Shown: positions 8,653 to 17,538 of the stretch, one piece after another
How the letters are laid out: the number at the start of each line of letters is the position of its first letter
Numbering within the stretch: the stretch's first letter is position 1
Origin: Bacillus zhangzhouensis
Lineage (GTDB): Bacteria > Bacillota > Bacilli > Bacillales > Bacillaceae
Length of the DNA: 64,000 nt
Assembly (NCBI GenBank): GCA_025809375.1
Contig: CP099514.1
Span: 372,001 to 436,000, forward strand
Reading direction: 5' to 3'
Notes under the pieces: model-generated
Database searches by the model: none
The model's input: the letters and a program-made list of their open reading frames with translations, nothing else
What the model was told of the DNA's origin: nothing
Made by a program: the position numbers and the translations under genes

Positions 8653-9977
8653 CAAAACAATTGGCAGAAGCAGTGCTTTCTGCTGATCCGCTGCAAGATG
8701 AGCGGGCCATTCAAATGGCTGGAAATGGTCTGTTAGACGCTGCGGCATCAGCGCTTGCTGCAAAAGAGGATGAAGGGATTCGGAAGCTGATGCAGCTTGT
8801 TGAACAGGAAGGCGGAGCCGCTCAGATTCCTGTGATTGGACAAGGAAAGAAGGTGAGCCGCCAATTCGCAGCGATGCTGAATGGCTACCTCATCCATGCC
8901 CTTGATTACGATGATGTGCACCCAGATGTGAGAGGACATCCAAGTGCGGTCATCATTCCAGCACTGCTTTCACAGCTGACTGACGGCAAAGGGTATGGCG
9001 AGCGGTTTTTAGCCGCTTACATTACAGGTGTTGAAGTGATGGCAAGGCTTGGTGAATCCATCGGCAAGGCACATTATGAGCGGGGCTGGCATAATACGGG
9101 AACACTCGGTGCCATTGCGGCAGTGTGTGCAATTGGCTATTTGAAGCAGGTTACACGAGAAGAGCTGACGAAAGCAATCGGCTTTGCCGGGGCGCAATCA
9201 GCCGGAATGCGAAAGCAATTTGGCTCTGATATGAAACCATTACAGGCTGGCTTAGCTGCTAAAACAGCCGTTTGGTCTATGGATTTAGCTTGTTCAGGTT
9301 TTGGCGGGAATGACTCGGTTCTTGATGGCACACTTGGTTTTTTTTCACTCTATGGAGATCAGGAACTTGCGGAAAGCCATTTACTAGCGGGCTATGGTTC
9401 TACATGGCGTATCGTTTCGCCGGGGCTATGGTTCAAAGTATATCCGTTCTGCTCTGCTGCCCACCATGCAGCAGATGCGATCCAATTCTTAATGAAAGAG
9501 CGCGCTTTCTTGCCGGAGCAGGTGAAACAGGTCGAGGTCATTTTCCCGCCAGGCGGAGATGCAGCGCTTATAGAACAGACACCTTTGACTGGAGAAGAAG
9601 GGCGATTCAGTGTCGAATACGTCATCGCACTTGCAGTATTTGGACAGACGCTTACGCTGGATGCCTTTACGAAAAAAAACATTCCATCAGATATGCGGAC
9701 ATGGATGAAGCGGGTGGTCAGACGATATGATCAAACGATAGAACCCCATCCAAATGCTGTTCCAAAAGGACGCTTTACGATTGTGAAGCTCACCTTATTT
9801 GACGGCATCACCATCAGCAAACGGGTTGATATCCCTCGGGGAGCACCAGGCTGTGCGTTATCGAAAGAAGACATCATACAAAAGGTAAGCAGCGTCACAA
9901 GTGCATTACAGGCACAGCAGATTTTACAGGCGGTGGAAGAGGGGGACGACGCTGCTTATATGAAGATGCTGGCATGA
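8643..9977 (+). CDS. yxeQ: MmgE/PrpD family protein
   Basis: 444 residues of the MmgE/PrpD (2-methylcitrate dehydratase-like, all-alpha plus C-terminal) family: GNGLLDAAASALAA near the start, NGYLIHALDYDDVHPDVRGHPSAVIIPALL (residues 79-108) and HNTGTLGAIAA. It ends the yxe operon as in B. subtilis. A lyase or dehydratase acting on the succinyl-derived fragment fits the fold, but the reaction is not established from sequence. Confidence 0.82.
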   Translation: MELTKQLAEAVLSADPLQDERAIQMAGNGLLDAAASALAAKEDEGIRKLMQLVEQEGGAAQIPVIGQGKKVSRQFAAMLNGYLIHALDYDDVHPDVRGHPSAVIIPALLSQLTDGKGYGERFLAAYITGVEVMARLGESIGKAHYERGWHNTGTLGAIAAVCAIGYLKQVTREELTKAIGFAGAQSAGMRKQFGSDMKPLQAGLAAKTAVWSMDLACSGFGGNDSVLDGTLGFFSLYGDQELAESHLLAGYGSTWRIVSPGLWFKVYPFCSAAHHAADAIQFLMKERAFLPEQVKQVEVIFPPGGDAALIEQTPLTGEEGRFSVEYVIALAVFGQTLTLDAFTKKNIPSDMRTWMKRVVRRYDQTIEPHPNAVPKGRFTIVKLTLFDGITISKRVDIPRGAPGCALSKEDIIQKVSSVTSALQAQQILQAVEEGDDAAYMKMLA

Positions 9978-9980
9978 TTT

Positions 9981-10008
9981 AAAAGCTCATTGATAGAGAT
10001 GAGCTTTT
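9981..10008 (+). terminator. Terminator of the yxe operon
   Basis: AAAAGCTCAT (9981-9990) pairs perfectly with ATGAGCTTTT (9999-10008), directly after the yxeQ stop. The T run is short. Confidence 0.6.
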
Positions 10009-10421
10009 AAATATCCAGCTTATAACTGTCAGAAAGCGTGACATTTTAATTCTTTTTGTATCAATGGACTTCCTCATGTGTTAAAGAACCATAAATGACA
10101 CGGTCTTCATCTTCATGTGAACCGTATCAAAAAGTTGTGAAAAGATTGCACAAGGTGATTACAACATCAAGCTGAAAACAAACATCTTGATGAAATCTTC
10201 GTTCTTGAGATCGCTTTATAAAAACGTTCCCATATGTGTTTGACTTCGTCTAACACAATGCTGTTTTGTCTTCGAAGGCATAGCATTTTACACCGTATGG
10301 AGAATACTGTCCATCGTGATGCTGCTTGTGAACCTGCATGAAGGGCCTAAAATTGTTATGAAAAGTGAAAAAAAAACAAAGGAACGACATTTGCCATTCG
10401 GCTGCCGTTTCTAAAAGAAAA
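10009..10421. other. Gene-less stretch between yxeQ and the GAF-STAS gene
   Basis: About 410 bases with no coding sequence that I can support on either strand. It contains one inverted repeat, CATCAAG to CTTGATG (about 10163-10190), and a run of A. No promoter or known RNA motif was recognised. Confidence 0.4.
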
Positions 10422-10448
10422 GAGCTGAAATAGACTTCATTTTAGCCC
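10422..10448 (-). terminator. Terminator of the GAF-STAS gene
   Basis: On the minus strand GGGCTAAAAT and ATTTCAGCTC form a stem with G-U pairs, followed by TTTTCTTTT. The TTTTAGCCCTTT element recurs in terminators at 49.5 and 55.8 kb. Confidence 0.55.
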
Positions 10449-10466
10449 TTTTTGATGAATCATCCC

Positions 10467-11312
10467 TTATTCATTTATCGTAAACGTCAATCCAATATGA
10501 GCAAGTGCCTGCGGCAAGTCTTTCCGGATGATGATGTCTTTAAATGATATATTGGATTGAAGCGCACTTAAAGCAAGGTCTTGCTTAATGCCTGTTAAAA
10601 CCGCAGAAATGCCTAAAAGTCTCAGCGTTTGTGCGTAGCTGACCAAATATTGAATGCTCTGTTCATTCAGGCTTTTTGTTCCCGATACATCAATGACCAA
10701 ATGAGAGAGTGATAGCCTGTAGCTTTCCTGTAAAATGGTTTCCAAAATATGCTGCGCACGTGTCTCTTCGATATCACCAAGCAGAGGAAGAACGGCGACA
10801 CCGTCAACAACTGGTACGATCGGTACAGATAATTGCTGAATCTGCCGGTTGGCACGGTCTAGTTCGAGAACGTAGCTTAATAAAGAAGCCATCGTTTCAA
10901 ACATATACACTTGCTCTTCTGTAAATTGCTTCGGCAACAAATCTAGTCCGCAAATCGTTCCGTAGTTCGTCCCATCTGTGAAATCAATGGGAACCCCAAT
11001 AAACGAGCCGCCTTGAAGATTCTTCGTGACCTCTAAGTATTTAAAACGTTCATCTTTCGAAATGTCAGGAATCACAAGTGTATCCCGATGATCGACCGCA
11101 AGCTTGCAAAATGTCTTTTCGTAAGAAAGTTCTTCTCCTTCTTCAAGAAGCTGCTCGTCATGATTTAGCACCTTTACAATTTGATTGGTGTTTTGATCAT
11201 TTTTAGCAATAAACAGTGTATTCACATCAATGAATTGATCCATCATGTTTAAAATACTGGTAGAAGCATCATGAAAATTGCGAAACTGTTTTAATAGTTG
11301 TTGACGAGGCAT
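10467..11312 (-). CDS. GAF-STAS protein, probable stressosome (RsbR-like) paralogue
   Basis: 281 residues from ATG 11312, chosen because AAGGAG lies ten bases before it; a longer frame starts at 11342 but has no ribosome site. Residues about 20-160 form a GAF sensor domain (DTLVIPDISKDERFKYL, FIGVPIDFTDGTNYGTICGLDL). Residues about 170-280 are a STAS domain (LVIDVSGTKSLNEQSIQYLV, then LLGISAVLTGIKQDLALSAL). The position of the first phospho-threonine of RsbR appears to be Glu in an NEQ motif, as I recall for the YtvA STAS domain; the second site keeps Thr (LTGIK). The layout suggests a cytoplasmic sensor feeding signals to the SigB pathway through a stressosome. The GAF ligand is unknown. Single gene with its own terminator. 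Confidence 0.75.
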   Translation of the reverse strand: MPRQQLLKQFRNFHDASTSILNMMDQFIDVNTLFIAKNDQNTNQIVKVLNHDEQLLEEGEELSYEKTFCKLAVDHRDTLVIPDISKDERFKYLEVTKNLQGGSFIGVPIDFTDGTNYGTICGLDLLPKQFTEEQVYMFETMASLLSYVLELDRANRQIQQLSVPIVPVVDGVAVLPLLGDIEETRAQHILETILQESYRLSLSHLVIDVSGTKSLNEQSIQYLVSYAQTLRLLGISAVLTGIKQDLALSALQSNISFKDIIIRKDLPQALAHIGLTFTINE

Positions 11313-11435
11313 TGTTTTAGGACTCCTTGTAGCTCCGATCATAGGCCGGAACGAATAGTTGATTTGTCTCTATCATACAAAATCAAACGAGAAATAGATA
11401 CACTTTAATGCGTAGAAACACTCGAATCGTCGAGA

Positions 11436-11468
11436 TGAAAAAAGACTGCCGATTCAAAGATATGGCAG
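11436..11468 (-). terminator. Terminator of the aspartokinase gene
   Basis: On the minus strand CTGCC and GGCAG form a short stem just after the thrD stop, followed by a run of six T. Confidence 0.5.
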
Positions 11469-11476
11469 CCAGCTGA

Positions 11477-12862
11477 TTAAAGGGAGACAGGGACAGTAGA
11501 CGTAGAGAAGAATTCCTCATACAAGGCTCGCACAGCTTCTTTTTCTTGAGCCGCTTTGACACCAAACATCATGCTGACCTCTGAAGACCCTTGATTGATC
11601 ATTTCAATATTGACCTTCGCTTTTGACAGCGCCTTTGCCGCTCTTGCTGTTGTGCCAACATTATGACGCATCGCTTCTCCTACAACCATAATAAGCGAGA
11701 GGTTTCGCTCTAAAACGACCTCATCGGCATCAAGCACGAGCTTCAAGCGGTCTAGCAGCTCCTCTTCAATATGCTGCACTTCCAGCTGATCCTGCCGCAA
11801 AATAATGTTCATATCATCAATGCCAGAGGGAACATGCTCATACGTAAGCCCATACTCTTCTAGTGTTTGCAGCACCTTACGTCCAAAACCGACTTCTCTG
11901 TTCATCAAATACTTACTAATGTAAATGCTGCAAAATCCATTGTCTGAGGCGATTCCAACAACAGGTCCATTTGTATGATCCCGCTGATTCACGATTTTTG
12001 TACCTTTTGCCAAAGGGTTATTGGTGTTTTTAACCTGTACGGGAATGCCTGCACGGAAGGCTGGAATAAGTGCTTCATCATGGAACACAGAAAAACCAGC
12101 ATAGGACAGCTCGCGCATTTCCCGGTACGTCAGCTCTGTAATCTCTTTCGGTTCATGAACGATCGTTGGATTGACTGCATAGACAGCATCGACATCTGTA
12201 AAGTTTTCATACACATCTGCTTTCAGGCCGTTCGCCAAAATAGAGCCGGTAATATCGGAGCCGCTTCGCGAAAAGGTGACGATGTCTCCCGCGAGACTAA
12301 AGCCAAAAAAGCCAGGGAATATAATGATGCCAGAGCGCTCTCTTAATTTGTACAAATGATCATATGACTCCGGCAGGACTTGCGCTTGGCCGGGCTCATC
12401 ACTCACAAACAAACCAGCTTCCTTTGGATTCACATAATGTGCTTCAACACCCTGGTGGCGGAAATAGGCGGCAATGAGCTTTGCGTTATTGTCTTCACCG
12501 CTTGCTTTAATGGCATCAAGATAGCACTCAGGGCGGGATGAATCAGCCTGTAATAGTGCCTCTAGATCTTGCCTGATCGTATCGATCATGTCTTGGCCTA
12601 ATCCGAGTTCATCCGCTATTGAGGCATACCGCTCGATGACTGCTTCCTTTAAATCATGTGCTTCGCCTAAACGTAAATATTGTTCACCGCAGCTAATTAA
12701 TAGATCGGTGACCTTTGTATCCGTTGAATGCCGTTTTCCTGGTGCGGAAACAACGACTGCTTTTCGAGCTGGATCTGCTGTTACAATGTCAAATACCTTT
12801 TGCAGCTGCCTGCCAGATGCAAGTGAACTGCCACCAAATTTAACGACCTTCAATGCATACAT
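11477..12862 (-). CDS. thrD: Aspartate kinase III
   Basis: 461 residues. Phosphorylates aspartate, the first step to lysine, threonine and methionine. The kinase domain starts KVVKFGGSSLASGRQLQ and has ITFSRSGSDITG-like nucleotide and substrate residues (VTFSRSGSDITGSILA) and ENFTDVDAVYAVNP. Two ACT domains follow (residues about 315-455; for example LIMVVGEAMRHNVGTTARAAKAL), which bind regulatory amino acids. Length and sequence fit B. subtilis YclM (ThrD), the aspartokinase III inhibited by threonine plus lysine. It is monocistronic, with AGGAGA before the ATG, and I see no riboswitch in the short leader. Confidence 0.9.
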   Translation of the reverse strand: MYALKVVKFGGSSLASGRQLQKVFDIVTADPARKAVVVSAPGKRHSTDTKVTDLLISCGEQYLRLGEAHDLKEAVIERYASIADELGLGQDMIDTIRQDLEALLQADSSRPECYLDAIKASGEDNNAKLIAAYFRHQGVEAHYVNPKEAGLFVSDEPGQAQVLPESYDHLYKLRERSGIIIFPGFFGFSLAGDIVTFSRSGSDITGSILANGLKADVYENFTDVDAVYAVNPTIVHEPKEITELTYREMRELSYAGFSVFHDEALIPAFRAGIPVQVKNTNNPLAKGTKIVNQRDHTNGPVVGIASDNGFCSIYISKYLMNREVGFGRKVLQTLEEYGLTYEHVPSGIDDMNIILRQDQLEVQHIEEELLDRLKLVLDADEVVLERNLSLIMVVGEAMRHNVGTTARAAKALSKAKVNIEMINQGSSEVSMMFGVKAAQEKEAVRALYEEFFSTSTVPVSL

Positions 12863-12994
12863 CTCCTATAGTGAAAATTTTCTCACAAATTGAATAGTTC
12901 CTATTATCAACTCTTTTCCTTAAATTATCAAGGTTTTTCTTCTCTGTAAATACAAATGTATTTTCAGAGAGGACGATATTGTGTGAATATGCGA

Positions 12995-13026
12995 AAAAAG
13001 AGCCGGCTAATGCCGAGCTCTTTTTC
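12995..13026 (-). terminator. Terminator of the drug exporter operon
   Basis: AAAAAGAGC and GCTCTTTTTT arms with inner GGC/GCC pairs around a small loop, abutting the exporter stop codon at 13027. T runs on both strands make it potentially bidirectional. Confidence 0.75.
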
Positions 13027-14460
13027 TTATGAAGAAGATGAGGAGGAAGATAGCTCCCGCTTCATCACTTTATTCTCACGTTTTTCCTTTAAGAAAAAGG
13101 AGAGGACAAGTCCAATGACCGCAATCAGACCAGAAATGAAGAATGACGTATTCATTCCATGAATGGCTGATTTTAATGGATTGGCCAATTCTGCATTTGC
13201 AGCAGAGCTGCTCATGATGGAGACAAGCACAGCCGTCCCAATGGAACCGCCCATTTGTCTCATTGTGTTATTCATTGCTGTCCCGTGCGGGATCAAATGA
13301 GGCGGTAAAGAGTTAATACCTGCGGTTGTCAGCGGCATCATGATCATCCCAACCCCGATTAAGCGAAGCGTGTAGGCGGCCGTAATGAGGGCGATTGACG
13401 AATCAAGGGTGAGCAGCATAAATGGCAGGGTGGTAACGGTGAGTAGCGTAAAACCGCCTAATGCCAGCCCTTTTCCCCCGACTTTATCAAATATCCGTCC
13501 AATAATCGGTGACAGGAATCCCATAAAGAGTGCACCCGGCAGTAAGATAAGCCCTGTATCAAGTGCAGACAGTCCTCTGACATTCTGCGTATAAAGCGGC
13601 AGAATTGTCTCTGTACCAATTAATAAAGCAAAGACAAGCATTCCAAGGAAGGTTGTTAAGCTAAAAATCGCAAATTTAAATACGCCAAACTCCAGCATCG
13701 GCTTTGTTAATTTCGACTGGCGCAGGATAAAGAAGAACAAGCTCACGGCACCCACAATCAGTGAAATGAGAACAGTCGCACTCGTCCATCCATACGTGCC
13801 GACACTAGAAAATCCATAAAGCAGCCCCCCGAAACCGAACGACGACAAGATGACAGATAAGACATCAATACGTGTCTCTTTTTGCTGCGTCACATTTTTC
13901 ATTAAGAAGAATGCAAGAATGAGATCAATGATACCGATTGGCAGAACAATATAGAACAAGAACTTCCAGCTGAAGGAATCGACAATCCAGCCGCCAAGTG
14001 TTGGCCCAAGCGCAGGTGCGAACGAGATGACTAGTCCGACCATGCCCATTGCCTGACCGCGTTTTTCTTTCGGGAAAATGGTTAAAAAGATCGTTTGCAT
14101 CAGCGGCATTAAAATCCCTGCGCCGGCTGCCTGCACGATACGTGCTGCAAGTAATACCGAGAAATTCGTTGCAAATGAAGCAAGAATTGTACCGGCTGTA
14201 AAGATGCTAAGCGCCGTTAAAACTAAAGAACGGCTTGAAAATTTCTCAATGAAGAAAGCCGTAATTGGGATGAGAATCCCGTTTGTCAGCATAAAGGCTG
14301 TTGTAAGCCACTGGCCTTTGCTGACATCAATATTGAATTCTTCCATGATATGCGGGATCGCTGGAATGAGAAGCGTTTGGTTTAAAATCGCGACGAATGC
14401 CCCAACGAGGAAAATCCCAACAATCACAGATCGATTATACGATGTTGTTGATTGATTCAT
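13027..14460 (-). CDS. DHA2-family MFS multidrug exporter
   Basis: 477-residue, 14-helix drug:proton antiporter of the EmrB/QacA type, close in feel to B. subtilis LmrB. Signatures include GAFVAILNQTLLIPAIPHIM in helix 1, QWLTTAFMLTNGILIP, the RSLVLTALSIFTAGT loop, RIVQAAGAGILMPLM (motif C-like) and GPTLGGWIVDSFSW. The protein ends in a run of eight serines after a basic EKRENKVMKREL stretch, a low-complexity tail unusual for the family. The TetR gene lies 16 bases upstream on the same strand, so the two form an operon likely autoregulated by the TetR protein. Substrate unknown. Confidence 0.85.
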   Translation of the reverse strand: MNQSTTSYNRSVIVGIFLVGAFVAILNQTLLIPAIPHIMEEFNIDVSKGQWLTTAFMLTNGILIPITAFFIEKFSSRSLVLTALSIFTAGTILASFATNFSVLLAARIVQAAGAGILMPLMQTIFLTIFPKEKRGQAMGMVGLVISFAPALGPTLGGWIVDSFSWKFLFYIVLPIGIIDLILAFFLMKNVTQQKETRIDVLSVILSSFGFGGLLYGFSSVGTYGWTSATVLISLIVGAVSLFFFILRQSKLTKPMLEFGVFKFAIFSLTTFLGMLVFALLIGTETILPLYTQNVRGLSALDTGLILLPGALFMGFLSPIIGRIFDKVGGKGLALGGFTLLTVTTLPFMLLTLDSSIALITAAYTLRLIGVGMIMMPLTTAGINSLPPHLIPHGTAMNNTMRQMGGSIGTAVLVSIMSSSAANAELANPLKSAIHGMNTSFFISGLIAVIGLVLSFFLKEKRENKVMKRELSSSSSSS

Positions 14461-14476
14461 GTTATCCCTTCTTTAT

Positions 14477-15343
14477 CTATAAAATGATGCTTTTCAGCTG
14501 TGACACGTTTTGTGATAAAACGCTGTTTTTTCCTAAATAATCGAGCAGTGAGCTGACTAAAAAGGTTCTCGGTTGGTCCTTTGATAATTCTTGATTGAGC
14601 AGCTCATACGCAGAAAGGAGATTGTCCTTTTCTTCACCGTTTGACAGTGCGTGAAGCTCTTGTTTGATCTTCGTTAAGTATGAGATGACAAGCTTTTCTT
14701 CATCATATTCGTCCTGTGAGGAAAACAAATAAGAGTCCATCAGCTGATCTGTTAACACTGGCTCAATTGAGCAAGGCTTTTTCGATACACGATCCATCAC
14801 ACCGATGATCATCTCGGCAGCATTTTCTAATTTGATGTTCTTGTGCTCAATCGCAAGCATTAAGATGAATTCTCTCATTAATCCATTAAGAACAATCACG
14901 AGGTCCCAGACATAAGGAGCGACAGATTCACCATATGTGCTCAAAATAATGTCTTTGTGCCGCTGCATGATAATTGAGCGTGTCTCACGTAAGTGTTTAA
15001 TGACAATAGGCGAATGCTGAGAAAAAGCTTCAAAGGACAGCATGTTCAAAAATTTGTGATTCTCTTTAAACTCTTCAAGCTCAAGCTTGATCTTCTTTGT
15101 GAATTTTTCCTTTTTGGACAGCGTTGTTTCTGAATGAATGATGCGCGAAATCTCTCTCATTTTGCGCTGATTGTATTTAATCAGTTCTAGTAGAAGAGTT
15201 TCCTTTGAATCAAACAGTTTATAAATAGACGCTTTTGATATTTTGCAGGCATCGGCAATTGACTGCATGGAGACACTCATATAGCCTTTTTGAGAAAATA
15301 ATTTCTTTGAAACCCTCAAAATCTCTTCTTGCTTTTCTTTCAT
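14477..15343 (-). CDS. TetR/AcrR-family transcriptional regulator
   Basis: 288 residues, longer than the usual 190-220. The N-terminal helix-turn-helix is clear (EEILRVSKKLFSQKGYMSVS, then IADACKISKASIYKLFDSKE). The C-terminal part is helical and acidic, with no recognised ligand motif. Transcribed ahead of the DHA2 exporter, so it probably represses that operon until a toxic ligand binds. The upstream region holds two GGTCAC copies 20 bases apart (about 15380 and 15400) that could be part of its operator. Confidence 0.82.
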   Translation of the reverse strand: MKEKQEEILRVSKKLFSQKGYMSVSMQSIADACKISKASIYKLFDSKETLLLELIKYNQRKMREISRIIHSETTLSKKEKFTKKIKLELEEFKENHKFLNMLSFEAFSQHSPIVIKHLRETRSIIMQRHKDIILSTYGESVAPYVWDLVIVLNGLMREFILMLAIEHKNIKLENAAEMIIGVMDRVSKKPCSIEPVLTDQLMDSYLFSSQDEYDEEKLVISYLTKIKQELHALSNGEEKDNLLSAYELLNQELSKDQPRTFLVSSLLDYLGKNSVLSQNVSQLKSIIL

Positions 15344-15456
15344 TTTTCATAAGTCCTTTCCGAATCGACAAAACCATAGGGTCACAATGAAAACCGAGTG
15401 GTCACTTTTGCTATGATAACAAAACCAATGACCTATGACAAGAAAGTGAACTTAAA

Positions 15457-15486
15457 AAAATACCCGTCTGTATGACAGGTATTTTA
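15457..15486. terminator. Hairpin between divergent tetR and arsR genes
   Basis: AAAATACC and GGTATTTT arms with inner GTC/GAC pairs. It lies between two divergent genes, so it is not at the end of a recognised gene; it could insulate the arsR-like promoter. Confidence 0.45.
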
Positions 15487-15646
15487 TCCTTCCGCATGTG
15501 GGGCATATATTTTTATTTTGCCGTGAAGTTCAGCGACCAAAAGGTCTTTCATCAATTCAGTCTCATTAGTCATAAACGTTTGTGAAGTCATATCGTTACT
15601 TTACTAGTCAGCTCCAAATGAATGAGATTGTATGTTGGCACAAAAT

Positions 15647-15662
15647 ACGATACATTTATCGT
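15647..15662 (+). promoter_or_regulatory. Inverted repeat abutting the ArsR-like start codon
   Basis: ACGATA-CATT-TATCGT, with the right arm ending at the base before ATG 15663. TTGTAT (15628-15633) and TACATT (15651-15656), 17 bases apart, could form a promoter whose start point falls on the ATG itself. Confidence 0.4.
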
Positions 15663-15974
15663 ATGACGAATCCAAACCATCCAAACAAAGAAGATATGAG
15701 ACTGATTTCTGTGCTGCACGCATTGGCTGATCCAATCCGGTTAGAAATTGTGCGCTGCTTAGCAGAAGCGGGGGAGAGGACATGCGGCACGTATGAGATG
15801 AATATTGCCAAATCCACGCTTTCCCATCATTTCAAAGTGCTGAGGGAGGCAGGCGTCGTGAAAGTGAGAATTGACGGGAAGCATCGTTACTATTCTTTAA
15901 GAAAAGAAGACATCGAGACCGCCTTTCCTGGACTCGTGTCATCCATTCTAGCTGTAGATAAAGAACGGTGGTAA
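15663..15974 (+). CDS. ArsR-family winged-helix regulator
   Basis: 103 residues from ATG 15663 ([11 protein letters not shown]). It has the ArsR core: [20 protein letters not shown], then the recognition helix [17 protein letters not shown] and wing [10 protein letters not shown]. No metal-binding CxC pair is seen in the recognition region, though [10 protein letters not shown] offers two cysteines. The frame is open further upstream to 15582, but that extension has no family similarity or ribosome site. No SD is visible before 15663 either. No obvious target gene lies downstream; gabR is convergent. Confidence 0.75.
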   Translation: MTNPNHPNKEDMRLISVLHALADPIRLEIVRCLAEAGERTCGTYEMNIAKSTLSHHFKVLREAGVVKVRIDGKHRYYSLRKEDIETAFPGLVSSILAVDKERW

Positions 15975-16003
15975 GCCAGCTGTCTATGAAGAGCAGCTGG
16001 CTG
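15975..16003. terminator. Bidirectional terminator, arsR-like / gabR
   Basis: AGCCAGCTG (15975-15983) pairs with CAGCTGGCT (15995-16003) in the 31-base gap between two convergent genes. Confidence 0.75.
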
Positions 16004-16005
16004 TT

Positions 16006-17430
16006 TTATTTCCCCAAAATGGCGTCATACAGCCGTTTCACTGCTGGCTGAATATCCTCCGGCGTCATATGTGAGAAGCCGAGGACGAGCGGAACAAAGC
16101 CTGGCTGATGCCCTGGCAATTGCTCATCAAGGGTAAAACGATCCATTCCGTACATTTTCAGCTTTCTTTTTTTCGCTCGCTGTAAAATCTCATGCTGCGT
16201 TCGATTTGAACGGAACTCTGCGATAAAATGAAGCCCAGCATTTTCCCCAATAATCCGCACATTGTCAGCAAAAACTGTATGGAGCTTTTCAATGAGCTGT
16301 TTCCGTTTTTCCTCATATAAACCATTCATTCTTTTAATATGCCGTTGATACGCCCCATCTTTTATAAAGTGGAGAAGGGTGTATTGTGTAAAAAGGTTGG
16401 CTGTTTGAATGAAGAAATGCTGTTCTTCTTTATAGCGTCTTAATAAATGCTGAGGCAGCACCATATAGCTTAGCCGTAAGCCGGGCAGCAATGATTTTGA
16501 GAAGGTGCCCATATAAATGACTTTGTCATATCGATCCAGACTTTGCAGCGCCGGAATGCTGTCTGTACCATATTTAAATTCACTGTCATAATCATCCTCA
16601 ATGATATAACGGTCTGGCTGATCGGCTGCCCAGTTTAACAGCTGAATGCGCCGGGAAATCGGCATAATCACCCCTGTTGGAAATTGATGTGAAGGGGTAA
16701 TGATTAACACATTCGGCTGTTTCTTATGAATGTCGCTCATCCGCACCCCTTTTTGGTCAATGCCAATTGTTTCAATTTGGTGATGATTGTTTTTCAGCAT
16801 TTGATAAAGCCTTCGGTAGCCAGGGTTTTCTAACCCGTATACTTGATCGGCCGGAAGAATGCTTGATAACGAATGGATCAGTGACTGTGTGCCTGCACTT
16901 AGAATGAGCTGTTCTGGATAGCATTTGACACCTCGTGCAAGTCCGATCAGCCGGGCAATTGTTTCCCGCAGCTCATACACACCTTGTGGATGCGGAAGCT
17001 CACCGAAGGCTTCTTGGTGGAGATGGATCGCCTTTTGTTCACTTTTCAGCCAGCTTTTAAATGGAAAGTTCGCTGTATCGACGGAGATATGTGAAAAGGA
17101 ATACCAGTCGTCTCGTGCAATCGGTTCTTCCTTTAAATCTGCAGGAAGAGAAGAGGGTTTTAGCTGACCAGATTCATGAAACGTTTCTAGTGACTCCACG
17201 AAAAAACCTTTGCGTTCAACCGAATATAAATACCCCTCGGCAAGCAGCTGCTGATAGGCGCCATTCACTGAATTAACGCTAATGTTTAATGCATTGGCTA
17301 ACTCTCGTTTGGACGGTAATGGATCGTGCGGCTGTAGGTTGCGGTTTAAGATTTCCTCTTTAATTTTCGTATAGATTTGATGATAAATATATCCGTTTTG
17401 CCCTGTTTTATCTAGCTGAATTGTCAGCAT
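16006..17430 (-). CDS. gabR: MocR/GabR transcriptional regulator of GABA use
   Basis: 474 residues. N-terminal GntR-type winged helix (IYTKIKEEILNRNLQPHDPLPSKRELANALNISVNSVN, residues 18-55) joined to an aminotransferase-like domain that holds PLP. The PLP lysine is expected in YMGTFSKSLLPGLRLSYMV, and IIEDDYDSEF is the cofactor aspartate region. GabR senses GABA plus PLP and activates gabTD while repressing itself. It is divergent from gabT across a 108-base region with two ATACCA repeats. Identity to B. subtilis GabR is evident along the chain (HPQGVYELRE, PGYRRLYQ, TPSHQFP). Confidence 0.92.
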   Translation of the reverse strand: MLTIQLDKTGQNGYIYHQIYTKIKEEILNRNLQPHDPLPSKRELANALNISVNSVNGAYQQLLAEGYLYSVERKGFFVESLETFHESGQLKPSSLPADLKEEPIARDDWYSFSHISVDTANFPFKSWLKSEQKAIHLHQEAFGELPHPQGVYELRETIARLIGLARGVKCYPEQLILSAGTQSLIHSLSSILPADQVYGLENPGYRRLYQMLKNNHHQIETIGIDQKGVRMSDIHKKQPNVLIITPSHQFPTGVIMPISRRIQLLNWAADQPDRYIIEDDYDSEFKYGTDSIPALQSLDRYDKVIYMGTFSKSLLPGLRLSYMVLPQHLLRRYKEEQHFFIQTANLFTQYTLLHFIKDGAYQRHIKRMNGLYEEKRKQLIEKLHTVFADNVRIIGENAGLHFIAEFRSNRTQHEILQRAKKRKLKMYGMDRFTLDEQLPGHQPGFVPLVLGFSHMTPEDIQPAVKRLYDAILGK

Positions 17431-17451
17431 CGCACCATTTCATCCTCTCTG

Positions 17452-17492
17452 ATACCATGAAAAAAATGATATTGGTACTTTCTATCATACCA
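17452..17492 (+). promoter_or_regulatory. GabR operator: two direct ATACCA repeats
   Basis: ATACCA at 17452-17457 and 17487-17492, start-to-start 35 bases, with an inverted TTGGTA between them. GabR of B. subtilis is known to bind two direct ATACCA elements in the gabR-gabT gap; the spacing here agrees. Confidence 0.75.
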
Positions 17493-17538
17493 AAAAATAT
17501 TCAGAATAATAAAAAAGACATAAAGGGGATGGATGACA

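Noticed and set aside
9978..10466. Search for a gene or RNA between yxeQ and the GAF-STAS gene
   Set aside because: Only short frames without ribosome sites and one modest inverted repeat were found.
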